A DNA stretch of 64,000 nucleotides from Sedimenticola_A sp040506895 (GTDB taxonomy: Bacteria > Pseudomonadota > Gammaproteobacteria > Chromatiales > Chromatiaceae): contig JBEVVY010000001.1 of the NCBI GenBank assembly GCA_040506895.1, positions 2,651,116 through 2,715,115 of the forward strand, given 5' to 3'. Both the position numbers and the translations under genes were made by a program. The notes beneath the pieces were generated by a model. That model made no database searches. It was not told where the DNA came from and saw nothing but the letters and a program-made list of their open reading frames with translations. Numbering within the stretch: the first letter of the stretch is position 1; every line of letters begins with the position of its first letter. Shown one piece after another: positions 56,069-63,628 of this stretch.

Positions 56069-56130
56069 TCCGAGCATAAGCAAATCATTATTATCCTACC
56101 GTTCTAACATTCCCCAGGAGAGAGGAGACG

Positions 56131-56961
56131 ATGTTTACCACTAACCCCTTCAGCACAATTTCTGGAACCATCTCGCCAGAAACCATGCAGATCTACGTAG
56201 TTCTGATGGTGATTCTGGTCGTCGGGGGCGTTGTCCTCGATATGATGCACAAGAAGAGTGCCAAGTACTTTTTCGAGAATGCCAAAAAGGCCCAAAAGAA
56301 TGCCAAGCGTACTGTAAGCAGCGGCGAAAAAATTGGCCTTGCGGTTTCTACCGTCACCAGCGAAGTCATGACTTCGTCAGAGTTTTGCAACCCGGCCCGT
56401 CGGGTTTCTCACCTCTTCCTGATGTACGGATTCATCATCTTCGTTGTCTCCACGGCAACCCTGATCTTCGGTTACCCGACTGCTGCCGAGGCTGGTATCT
56501 GGCCGATGCTGTGGCACCTGGGTGCTGCAATGGTTGCTGTCGGCGGTTACTGGTTCTGGTTCCTGATCCGTGTGGACCGCTACTCCGAAGGTGCCCCCCT
56601 GGCTCGCCTGGTAAAGGCTGACCTGTTCATCGTTTCACTGCTCGCTACCGTGACCTTTGCTCTGATCTGGTCCTTCGTGGGTGGCGGCGTAAGACCTTGC
56701 TTCATTGCCTTCATCCTGTCCGCCACCGTCCTGTTCGGCGGCGTTATGTGGTCCAAGTTCGCCCACATGTTCTTCAAGCCGGCTGCGGCTTACCAGAAGA
56801 AGATCACCAAGGCCGACGGCTCCCAGGAGAATCTGCCGGATGTTGGTGAGATGAACGATCCTGCTATTCACGCACGTTACCCGGATATCCCCGAGTACAT
56901 GGGTACCAATCCCCCCAACATGGGTCTTGGTATCAAGCGTGAATCCCCGAATCACTACTGA
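56131..56961 (+). CDS. aprM: Adenylylsulfate reductase membrane anchor AprM
   Basis: AprM is thought to link APS reductase to the quinone pool in sulfur oxidisers that lack QmoABC. The protein is 276 residues with about five hydrophobic helices (near residues 22-38, 85-108, 118-140, 160-182 and 188-205). A cytoplasmic charged stretch lies after helix 1 and a hydrophilic C-terminal tail ends the protein. GGAG ribosome binding sequences (CAGGAGAGAGGAG) precede the ATG. It is first in aprM-aprB-aprA. The function is known for the family rather than shown by residue motifs here. Confidence 0.9.
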   Translation: MFTTNPFSTISGTISPETMQIYVVLMVILVVGGVVLDMMHKKSAKYFFENAKKAQKNAKRTVSSGEKIGLAVSTVTSEVMTSSEFCNPARRVSHLFLMYGFIIFVVSTATLIFGYPTAAEAGIWPMLWHLGAAMVAVGGYWFWFLIRVDRYSEGAPLARLVKADLFIVSLLATVTFALIWSFVGGGVRPCFIAFILSATVLFGGVMWSKFAHMFFKPAAAYQKKITKADGSQENLPDVGEMNDPAIHARYPDIPEYMGTNPPNMGLGIKRESPNHY

Positions 56962-57000
56962 GTCGTTTCAGCTCAACAACATATTTAAGAGAGAACTGAT

Positions 57001-57483
57001 ATGCCAACTTTCGTATATATGACGCGTTGCGACGGCTGCGGACACTGTGTCGACATCTGTCCTTCGGACATCATGCACATCGACACAACCCTGCGTCGTG
57101 CATACAACATCGAACCAAACATGTGCTGGGAGTGCTACTCCTGCGTTAAAGCCTGCCCTCACCACGCGATTGACGTTCGTGGTTACGCCGACTTCGCACC
57201 TCTGGGTCACTCTGTACGTGCGATCCGCGATGAAGAGAAGGGTGTTATCGCCTGGCGCATCAAGTCCCGCAATGGCGAGACCGACCTGAACCTGCTGGCG
57301 CCGATCACCACCAAGCCCTGGGGTCAGCACATTCCCCAGCTTGCGGACGTACCTGCGCCCAGCCAGGAGATGCGTAACAGCCAGCTGCTGTACAACGAAC
57401 CTAAATACATTCGTATGGACGATGGTGATATCCACACCCTTGAGTCCAATGGGTTGCATATGGAAAAAGGGGTGTACTACTAA
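57001..57483 (+). CDS. aprB: Adenylylsulfate reductase beta subunit AprB
   Basis: AprB is the iron-sulfur subunit that passes electrons between AprA's FAD and the membrane. It has 160 residues. The two cluster motifs are CDGCGHCVDICPSDIMHID (residues 10-28) and CWECYSCVKACPHHAID (residues 42-58), each providing four cysteines for [4Fe-4S] clusters. A C-terminal extension that wraps AprA in known structures follows. Its stop codon overlaps the aprA start by one base. Confidence 0.98.
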   Translation: MPTFVYMTRCDGCGHCVDICPSDIMHIDTTLRRAYNIEPNMCWECYSCVKACPHHAIDVRGYADFAPLGHSVRAIRDEEKGVIAWRIKSRNGETDLNLLAPITTKPWGQHIPQLADVPAPSQEMRNSQLLYNEPKYIRMDDGDIHTLESNGLHMEKGVYY

Positions 57484-59390
57484 TGGCCTACAAAACTATC
57501 GTAGAAGACAATATCGATATCCTGGTCGCAGGTGCCGGCCTTGGCGGTACAGGTGCCGCTTGGGAAGCGCGCTACTGGGGTAAAGACAAGAAGATTGTCA
57601 TTGCTGAAAAAGCGAACATCGACCGTTCCGGTGCTGTTGCACAGGGTCTGTACGCGATCAACTGCTACATGGGTACCCGCTTCGGCGAGAACAACCCTGA
57701 AGATCACGTACGCTACGCTCGTATCGACCTGATGGGCATGGTCCGTGAAGACCTGCTGTTCGACATGGCTCGCCACGTTGACTCTGCTGTTCACCAGTTC
57801 GAAGAGTGGGGCATGCCGATCATGCGTAACCCCAAGACCGGCTCGTTCCTGCGTGAAGGTCGTTGGCAGATCATGATCCACGGTGAGTCCTACAAGCCCC
57901 TGGTTGCTGAAGCAGCCAAGAAGTCCGCTGACAAGGTCTACAACCGTATCTGCGTTACCCATCTGCTGATGGACGACGGTAAAGAGAACCGTGTTGCTGG
58001 TGCCGTTGGCTTCAACGTACGTACCGGTGATTACCACGTCTTCAAGTCCAAGACCGTTGTTGTAGGTGCCGGTGGTGCTTCCAACATCTTCAAGCCCCGC
58101 TCCGTTGGTGAGGGTGCTGGTCGTGTCTGGTACGCCCCCTGGTCTTCCGGTTCCGCTTACGGCCTGATGATCGGCGCTGGCGCCAAGATGACCCAGATGG
58201 AAAACCGTATCGTACTGGCCCGCTTCAAGGACGGTTACGGCCCTGTTGGTGCTTACTTCCTGCACCTCAAGACCTACACCCAGAACTGTGACGGTGAAGA
58301 GTACGAATCCAAGTGGTTCCCCGCTCTGGAGAAGATGGTCGGCAAGGAGTATCTGGACACCGAGGCGTCCCACGTATCTCACCGCCCCATCCCGACCTGT
58401 CTGCGTAACCACGCGTTCATCAACGAGGTGAACTCCGGTAAGGGTCCCATCCACATGGTTACCATGGAAGCGTTCCAGGATCCGCATCTCGAAGAGATCG
58501 GATGGCACAACTTCCTGGGTATGACCGTTGGCCAGGCCGTACTGTGGGCCGCTACCGACGTTAACCCCAAGTATGAGAACCCTGAGCTGACCACCTCTGA
58601 GCCCTATGTAATGGGTTCCCACGCTACCGGTTGTGGTGCCTGGTGCTCCGGTCCTGAAGATATCTCTCCTGAAGAGTACTTCTGGGGTTACAACCGTATG
58701 ACCACCGTTGAAGGCCTGTTCGGTGCCGGTGATGCTGTTGGTGGTACTCCTCACGCCTTCTCCTCCGGCTCCTTCACCGAGGGTCGTCTGGCCGCCAAGG
58801 CTGCCTGCGCCTACATCGATGATGGCAAGGCCGAGGGTATCCGTGTTTCCCAGGAGCAGATCGATCGCCGCAAGGCAGAGATCTACAAGCCGATGGAACA
58901 CTACAAGGTTTACCGTAACGAGATCGTTGCCGGTAGCGTAAACCCCAACTACATCAACCCACGTCAGGGTCTGGATCGCCTGCAGAAGCTGATGGACGAG
59001 TACGCTGGTGGTGTAACCGTTAGCTACATGACCAACGAAAAGCTGCTGCACATCGGTCTGAAGAAGATGAAGACCCTGGAAGAGGATCTGGAGAAGGTAG
59101 CTGCTGAAAACATCCACGAACTGCTGCGTGCGTGGGAACTGAAGCATCGTCACCTCGCTTCCGAGGCTGTGATGCAGCACACCCTGTTCCGTGAAGAGAC
59201 CCGTTGGCCTGGTTACTACTACCGTGGCGACCACATGAAGGTTGATGATGAGAACTGGCATGTTCTGACCGTTTCCCGTCGTGATCCACAGACTGGCGAG
59301 TACACCATGGAAAAGGCTCCTCTGTACCACCTGGTTGGTGATATCGAGGACAAGGCTCTCGCAGAGCTGAAAGCTAAAGAAGGTAATTAA
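57483..59390 (+). CDS. aprA: Adenylylsulfate reductase alpha subunit AprA
   Basis: AprA is the FAD enzyme that, in sulfur oxidisers, converts sulfite and AMP to adenylylsulfate. It is 635 residues. The FAD-binding motif DILVAGAGLGGTGAAWEA lies near residues 12-29. RSGAVAQGLYAIN near 50 and the FGAGDAVGGTPHAFSSGSFTEGRLAA segment near 420 are characteristic of the fumarate reductase/APS reductase fold. The codon use (GTT, CGT, ACC) and lower GC than neighbours suggest very high expression. No sat or qmo gene lies in the window, so the rest of the pathway is elsewhere. A strong terminator follows. Confidence 0.98.
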   Translation: MAYKTIVEDNIDILVAGAGLGGTGAAWEARYWGKDKKIVIAEKANIDRSGAVAQGLYAINCYMGTRFGENNPEDHVRYARIDLMGMVREDLLFDMARHVDSAVHQFEEWGMPIMRNPKTGSFLREGRWQIMIHGESYKPLVAEAAKKSADKVYNRICVTHLLMDDGKENRVAGAVGFNVRTGDYHVFKSKTVVVGAGGASNIFKPRSVGEGAGRVWYAPWSSGSAYGLMIGAGAKMTQMENRIVLARFKDGYGPVGAYFLHLKTYTQNCDGEEYESKWFPALEKMVGKEYLDTEASHVSHRPIPTCLRNHAFINEVNSGKGPIHMVTMEAFQDPHLEEIGWHNFLGMTVGQAVLWAATDVNPKYENPELTTSEPYVMGSHATGCGAWCSGPEDISPEEYFWGYNRMTTVEGLFGAGDAVGGTPHAFSSGSFTEGRLAAKAACAYIDDGKAEGIRVSQEQIDRRKAEIYKPMEHYKVYRNEIVAGSVNPNYINPRQGLDRLQKLMDEYAGGVTVSYMTNEKLLHIGLKKMKTLEEDLEKVAAENIHELLRAWELKHRHLASEAVMQHTLFREETRWPGYYYRGDHMKVDDENWHVLTVSRRDPQTGEYTMEKAPLYHLVGDIEDKALAELKAKEGN

Positions 59391-59447
59391 GCCAATAGAA
59401 AGTACCAGGCAGGGGCCCCTCCCGGGCCTCTGCTTGGCTTTCAAGAG

Positions 59448-59482
59448 AAGAGGCCAATATTATTGTTGGCCTCTTTTCGTTT
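59448..59482 (+). terminator. Rho-independent terminator of aprMBA
   Basis: AAGAGGCCAA (59448-59457) pairs perfectly with TTGGCCTCTT (59466-59475) across an 8-nt loop, followed by T-rich TTCGTTTG. It lies 58 nt after the aprA stop. Confidence 0.93.
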
Positions 59483-59541
59483 GTATGTAATGGCGTTTCT
59501 TGTATTAATAGAGAAACGTCTATGAACAGAAAGATCTGCAA

Positions 59542-59889
59542 ATGAACATTATTGACAAGACAGATGACGAGCTGATGGCATTCATGCCCTGGTGGGATGA
59601 TCTGATCAAGTACTCCAACAAGGGCCAGTACGGAAAATTCATCCAGAACTTTTCCGCTGATCTGTTGCGGGGTCTGAATGAAGTTGAAGTGGGTAACCAG
59701 TTTGCCAAAAGCGAATTGACCCGGAGTCTCGATGCCAACTACGATTTTCTGGGTTTTATCCGGCGTGGCGAGCATGTCTCCTTCCTTTTCCGGGTCCGCA
59801 GCACCAAGAAAGAGGGTGAGTGGCTTGGTCGCATGGTAATCGGGTACGAGCGGGGCGAAGTCAAGATTTTTGCAGCATCGATTTTCTGA
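59542..59889 (+). CDS. Hypothetical protein downstream of aprA
   Basis: This is a 115-residue soluble protein with no signal peptide or membrane segment. It has an acidic, tryptophan-containing N terminus (DELMAFMPWWDDLIKYSN), a helical middle and a basic C-terminal half likely to form strands (FLGFIRRGEHVSFLFRVRSTKK). I do not recognise the family. It starts 60 nt after the aprMBA terminator and ends 6 nt before the SlyD-like gene, so the two are probably cotranscribed. Confidence 0.7.
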   Translation: MNIIDKTDDELMAFMPWWDDLIKYSNKGQYGKFIQNFSADLLRGLNEVEVGNQFAKSELTRSLDANYDFLGFIRRGEHVSFLFRVRSTKKEGEWLGRMVIGYERGEVKIFAASIF

Positions 59890-59895
59890 GAAGTC

Positions 59896-60411
59896 ATGAA
59901 ACAGACCATACAGCAAAACAAGCTTGTTGAACTGAACTACAAGGTTCTCGATGAAAAGACCGGCCAGGTCCTTTCAACCGTCGAGTTTCCCATCAGTTAT
60001 GTACATGGTGCGGACCGGGTGCTCGCAAGCATGGTCACCGATCAACTCGAGGGTCGTTCCGAAGGTGAGGTCATCGAGGTTCCCATCGATGGCAACCTGA
60101 TCTACGGTGCCCGGGATGAGGGACTGGTCTTTACCGACCGCATCGAGAATGTGCCGGAAGAGTACCGGGAAGTCGGTACCAAGATCCTGATGGAAAGCGA
60201 GAAGGGTGAGCCCAGGGAGTTCATCGTAACCCGCATGGATGACAAGACCCTGACCGTTGATGGCAACAACCCGCTTTGTGGCAGGGACCTGATCTTCAGG
60301 CTGGAGATCCTGACCGTCAGGGATGCCACCCTGGAGGAGATCGAGGCGGGTACCAAGGTGGTCAACGGACCCGACGTCGATTTCGACCCCGATAAGATTG
60401 TGCCGATCTAG
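59896..60411 (+). CDS. FKBP-type peptidyl-prolyl isomerase, SlyD-like
   Basis: This 171-residue cytoplasmic prolyl isomerase/chaperone has the SlyD layout. It has an FKBP core starting NKLVELNYKVLDEKTGQVLSTVEFPISYVHG and an inserted flap (IF) domain in the middle (about residues 70-125). The second FKBP half has LTVDGNNPLCGRDLIFRLEI; SlyD usually reads H-P-L-A-G. There is no histidine-rich metal-binding tail. It follows the hypothetical gene by 6 nt. The stop codon overlaps a perfect hairpin shared with the convergent gene. Confidence 0.88.
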   Translation: MKQTIQQNKLVELNYKVLDEKTGQVLSTVEFPISYVHGADRVLASMVTDQLEGRSEGEVIEVPIDGNLIYGARDEGLVFTDRIENVPEEYREVGTKILMESEKGEPREFIVTRMDDKTLTVDGNNPLCGRDLIFRLEILTVRDATLEEIEAGTKVVNGPDVDFDPDKIVPI

Positions 60412-60431
60412 TACTCCTTTTGAAGGAGTAC
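60411..60431. terminator. Bidirectional hairpin between convergent genes
   Basis: GTACTCCTT (60411-60419) pairs with AAGGAGTAC (60423-60431) around a 3-nt loop, overlapping the FKBP stop codon. It separates convergent genes and could act on both strands. T-runs are short. Confidence 0.5.
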
Positions 60432-60433
60432 CA

Positions 60434-61078
60434 CTACTGGTTGCTGAATGGATCGTCGTACAGCAGGATGCTGACATAGGGTGCGTAGGTTAAAACAGCA
60501 CCCTGGTTGGGACCCAGCTCGTTGAATGCGTGGAGCACCTGCTCAAGGCGTTGTTTGCTTTCCGGTTCTTCTTTCAGTGCTTGCAGCGCTGATACCAGCG
60601 GCTCGACCTGCTCATGCTCGAGATGCGTTTCAAGCATGTTGAGCGCATCATCAATCTTTTCCACGTTGATGTGCCGCAGGTTTTTCTTCAAACGGTGATC
60701 CTGGTCCGGATCGTCGAATTCTGGCGGCTCTTCCTGGGTGTTTAGACCTGTTCCTGCCGGCGCGCTGGCCGATTGAAGCCCGGCAAATGCGTTGAACTCT
60801 TCGAATGACCTCTGCTTCAGCACACTGACAAATGCATTGAACTCCTCCGTGCTTGGCTTTTCCAGGTAGAGTGATATGAGGGGCTCGCCATTCACGCGAC
60901 TCTTGAAATGGAGGAGTGATTTGCTGATGACAGGCTCGGGATCGAGTACTGTCAGCATGACTGTCAATGTCTCTTCTTTCTTGAATGGCGCCTTGATACG
61001 AACGTTGACATGATCGTCGACCAGTTCGAATTCCTGGCTGCCTTTAAAGAGATCTTTCTGTATGAGCTTTGTCGTCAT
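60434..61078 (-). CDS. Hypothetical protein, 214 residues
   Basis: This is a soluble protein without a signal peptide. The N-terminal part (residues 1-95) looks like a beta domain with FELVDDHVNVRIKAPFKKEETLTVML. An Ala/Pro/Glu-rich linker (about 100-125) leads to an acidic helical C-terminal part (HINVEKIDDALNMLETHLEHEQVE) and a final strand YVSILLYDDPF. I do not recognise a family. It is 5 nt downstream of the 103-residue gene in the same direction, so the two likely form an operon. Confidence 0.7.
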   Translation of the reverse strand: MTTKLIQKDLFKGSQEFELVDDHVNVRIKAPFKKEETLTVMLTVLDPEPVISKSLLHFKSRVNGEPLISLYLEKPSTEEFNAFVSVLKQRSFEEFNAFAGLQSASAPAGTGLNTQEEPPEFDDPDQDHRLKKNLRHINVEKIDDALNMLETHLEHEQVEPLVSALQALKEEPESKQRLEQVLHAFNELGPNQGAVLTYAPYVSILLYDDPFSNQ

Positions 61079-61083
61079 AACGC

Positions 61084-61395
61084 TTATCTGTTGAAAACTG
61101 CTTTCACTACGTCGGAAACAAGCTCATGGGCGTAAGAGTTTTCACCGCAATGGATAATCTCGTACTCATCGCCGATAAAGGCGAGAAAGGGATGAACCCT
61201 GGTGCCTTCCTGTTCGATAATCGCCTGGTCGTCAATGGTGCTGGCGACGCTGAATGCGATCTCAAGCGTCAAGTCATGCAGTTCCTCGCCGCTGACCCCG
61301 GCCTTGGCTAGTTTGAAACGGATCTGCTCGACGAGTTCGCGAACGAAGATCCTTTGAAGCTGTTCATACTTCTCGACATCAAGTATTTGTTGCAT
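61084..61395 (-). CDS. Hypothetical protein, 103 residues
   Basis: This is a small soluble, mostly acidic protein predicted to be helical at the N terminus (LDVEKYEQLQRIFVRELVEQIRFKLAKAG) and to contain hydrophobic strands around VHPFLAFIGDEYEIIHCGENSYAHELV. It has one cysteine in IIHCGEN. I do not recognise the family. It is the first gene of a two-gene leftward unit with the 214-residue protein, facing away from the GNAT-like gene upstream. Confidence 0.65.
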   Translation of the reverse strand: MQQILDVEKYEQLQRIFVRELVEQIRFKLAKAGVSGEELHDLTLEIAFSVASTIDDQAIIEQEGTRVHPFLAFIGDEYEIIHCGENSYAHELVSDVVKAVFNR

Positions 61396-61499
61396 TGTGA
61401 GTTTCTGCCAAATTCATTAACCCGGCGAAGGAATTTGTCACTTTCAGCATCCGTCTGTTTGCCGCCAGGTTGCGTTATTAAAAAGTTAATAAGGAAGGG

Positions 61500-62549
61500 C
61501 TAATTATACACGTTCTCTTTTAGCCTTTTCAGCACTCCCCTAATTGCCGTCAGGAGATTTGTATCCCTGCTCCTGGATGGGAAATTGTCAATACAACTCA
61601 TGCGCCAGCGCTGACGGCGCTCTGACATCCAGTCCTGCTTGTAGGCGTCATTACCTGTGAGAAAGTCGATCTCTTCGACCTGGTCGGTGTCGATCACGTG
61701 CTCCATCAGGTAGGCGATGAGAATAGAGCCTGGGGAGTACTGCTTCCATGCCTCGTCGTATGCGAGTTTGAAGATGCTTGCCTTGCCGTGTACTACGAAC
61801 CAGAATTGTGCGGCTGCAGGCCGGTCCCCGATATAGAGGATGGCAAGCCTTAGCCAGCCTGCCATTGACAGGTGTTCAGCAAGCCCTTTTATGAATTTTT
61901 CGAATACCTCGTTTGCCTTCCAGCTGGCGGTATAGACAGCAGTGTAATCTGCTAAGCCCTGTTGCAGGTTGTCGCCGGTAAAAAGGCGTATATGGTAGCC
62001 ATGCTCACGCTCAAGCTTGCGCTTTTTTCGTGCAATGGTGTTGCGCACCCTGGAAGGGCGGGCTGCCATGTAGTCTGAATAAGACTCTCCCTGTGTTCGA
62101 TGAAACCAGTTGTGGAAATGAAAAAAGCGATGGCAGGCGTATCCGGAAGACTCCAGGGCAAGCTGTAGATTCTCCAGGTTGACGTCATCTTCAGCGATGG
62201 GGTCCAGCTGTAGAGAGTGCGCCGGCAATTGTTTCAAGCCATCTACCAGGCACGCCAGGATCTCTTGCTGGCGATTGTCATCGATCAAAAGCGTAGAGAG
62301 CGATGTGTATAAATGCCTGAGCGACTGGTAGTTCCCGCTATCGCGTCGGGCAAGCGGGAGAAGGGCCAGAACATCTTCACCGTCGAGCACGCATGCCAGT
62401 AATATCCGGTCTCCCTCGTTGATTCCGTTATTTACCAGGTTCTCAAACCACGGCTTGGAAAAAAAGATGCTCTCACGTCCGGCTGATGCAAAGAGTGCGT
62501 CGGCACTTTCTGGCAACTCGCTCCAGTCGGCGTAGCAGGTGAATTCCAT
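61500..62549 (-). CDS. FemAB/BioF2-like acyltransferase (GNAT superfamily)
   Basis: This 349-residue protein has no signal peptide and matches the GNAT_acetyltransf_6 (BioF2-like) layout. The N-terminal half has FFSKPWFENLVNNGI, and the second half has the family features ARPSRVRNTIARKKRKLEREHGYH and RPAAAQFWFVVHGKASIFKLAYDEAWKQYSPGSILIAYLMEHVID followed by DFLTGNDAYKQDWMSERR. Members acylate amines in capsule, lipid or exopolysaccharide pathways, but the substrate here is unknown. Confidence 0.85.
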   Translation of the reverse strand: MEFTCYADWSELPESADALFASAGRESIFFSKPWFENLVNNGINEGDRILLACVLDGEDVLALLPLARRDSGNYQSLRHLYTSLSTLLIDDNRQQEILACLVDGLKQLPAHSLQLDPIAEDDVNLENLQLALESSGYACHRFFHFHNWFHRTQGESYSDYMAARPSRVRNTIARKKRKLEREHGYHIRLFTGDNLQQGLADYTAVYTASWKANEVFEKFIKGLAEHLSMAGWLRLAILYIGDRPAAAQFWFVVHGKASIFKLAYDEAWKQYSPGSILIAYLMEHVIDTDQVEEIDFLTGNDAYKQDWMSERRQRWRMSCIDNFPSRSRDTNLLTAIRGVLKRLKENVYN

Positions 62550-62560
62550 TGCTGATAATC

Positions 62561-62598
62561 AGGGCCTGTTAACAGGCCCTAGTGTGGGACACCACACT
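62561..62598. terminator. Paired palindromes between YCII-like and GNAT-like genes
   Basis: AGGGCCTGTTAACAGGCCCT (62561-62580) is a perfect 20-bp palindrome. It is next to AGTGTGG-GACA-CCACACT (62581-62598), which overlaps the YCII-like gene's stop codon on the minus strand. The second is the other copy of the 15-nt element seen upstream of parA. They may terminate or separate the leftward transcripts. Confidence 0.5.
62583..62597. repeat. 15-nt palindromic element, copy 2
   Basis: TGTGGGACACCACAC, identical to 26656-26670 and part of a longer hairpin here. Confidence 0.5.
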
Positions 62599-62944
62599 AG
62601 TTCATCGATCCGCCGGCGTCTTCAGGGCTGGCAGTCATGTCGATCAGTTCGGATACTTCAAGCGTGCCATTGATTTCCAGGAAAGGGCAGGATTTAGCGG
62701 CTGCAAGGGCCTCTTCCATTGAGCCCATATTCATGATGCCCATGCCGGACATTGCGGAAGTGGTACCGGCTTGTGCAGTGCCGTCAGGCTGCACGGTATG
62801 GGTGTCCTTGAACGGTATGGCGGGGCTGACAACCGCACTCCCGAGTGAATTCAGCCATTCATGGTATTTTTCGAAATGCTTCTGCCCTTCTTCGGGGCTG
62901 GAAGGGTATTCCCCTCCCAGATAGACAAATATGTACTGCGGCAT
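62597..62944 (-). CDS. YCII-related/DGPF-like small protein
   Basis: This is a 115-residue protein with a YCII-like (DGPF) ferredoxin-type fold. It starts MPQYIFVYLGGEYPSSPEEGQKHFEKYHEWLNSLG, and the second half has the SMEEALAAAKSCPFLEINGTLEVSEL segment typical of the group. It is encoded leftward, 47 nt upstream of the GNAT-like gene. The function of such proteins is unknown. Confidence 0.85.
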   Translation of the reverse strand: MPQYIFVYLGGEYPSSPEEGQKHFEKYHEWLNSLGSAVVSPAIPFKDTHTVQPDGTAQAGTTSAMSGMGIMNMGSMEEALAAAKSCPFLEINGTLEVSELIDMTASPEDAGGSMN

Positions 62945-63076
62945 ACAGGATGCTCCTGTGCAAGGTGTGAGAATATAGCAAACCCGGCGATTTTAACGGA
63001 AATGGCCACTAAAAGCAGGGATAAGTGTGTTAAATGGCAGTAAAAAAAATTGAAATCCCCCGGTGCTTCTAATCGC

Positions 63077-63105
63077 TGGTCACCCCTAATCCGCTGCTAT
63101 ATAAT
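63077..63105 (+). promoter_or_regulatory. Sigma-70 promoter of the small ORF at 63200
   Basis: TGGTCA (63077-63082) is separated by 17 nt from a perfect TATAAT (63100-63105), about 95 nt before the ATG. Confidence 0.55.
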
Positions 63106-63199
63106 TCCGTCACCAAAGAATCGAATTTATGGTGTCGAGAGAGTTTTCAATTGAAAGTCCATTCAGTGGCTTTCTCGACAATTAAACCAAAGGTGATTT

Positions 63200-63361
63200 A
63201 TGAGCGGACAACCTACTACCAGACCTAAAGTTCCTGAAGGCAAATCTCGTTACCTGACCACTCGTCAGAAAGAGCCTAACGAAAAGGGTTTTGTTGGGTA
63301 CGAGACCATCTGGGAGTCTTTCCAGAAAGAGGCCAAGTACACCACCCCCAAGCGCCCGTAA
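63200..63361 (+). CDS. Small hypothetical protein, 53 residues
   Basis: The frame MSGQPTTRPKVPEGKSRYLT ... KYTTPKRP runs from ATG 63200 to TAA 63361. The product is basic and proline-rich at both ends, with a short aromatic/helical middle (GFVGYETIWESFQKEA). A promoter with perfect TATAAT lies upstream and a stable hairpin follows, so it looks like an independent gene. I do not recognise a family. Confidence 0.65.
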   Translation: MSGQPTTRPKVPEGKSRYLTTRQKEPNEKGFVGYETIWESFQKEAKYTTPKRP

Positions 63362-63369
63362 ATCGAGTA

Positions 63370-63396
63370 GCCGTGAGGCCTTTCGGGTCTCACGGC
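63370..63396 (+). terminator. Hairpin after the 53-residue ORF
   Basis: GCCGTGAG (63370-63377) pairs with CTCACGGC (63389-63396), and the loop is GC-rich with TTTC at its centre. A T-run is not evident. It lies 8 nt after the stop codon. Confidence 0.6.
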
Positions 63397-63628
63397 CACT
63401 TGTCAGGCTGCTGAAACTCCTCCCTGGGGCGCGATTCTCCCTTCAGTCGTTCCCGAAATACCCGTTTATCCCCAATAAACCAAGATTTTGGCCGGCTTTG
63501 CCAGGTCTCGCGTTTCCCACCAAATGACTTTCATTGGCCTGCCAGCGGCAGCCAGGGCTTTGCCACATGAACTGCCGTGTAGATTGAGCTGCGGGGTGGG
63601 TGGTCATTATTCTGGAGGTCGGATTGAC

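Noticed and set aside
57480..59444. A 654-codon open frame on the minus strand opposite aprA
   Set aside because: It mirrors the biased codon use of aprA, has no protein-like motifs, and the plus-strand gene is unquestionable. Similar long shadows opposite tgpA, maeB and the P-type ATPase gene were also dropped.
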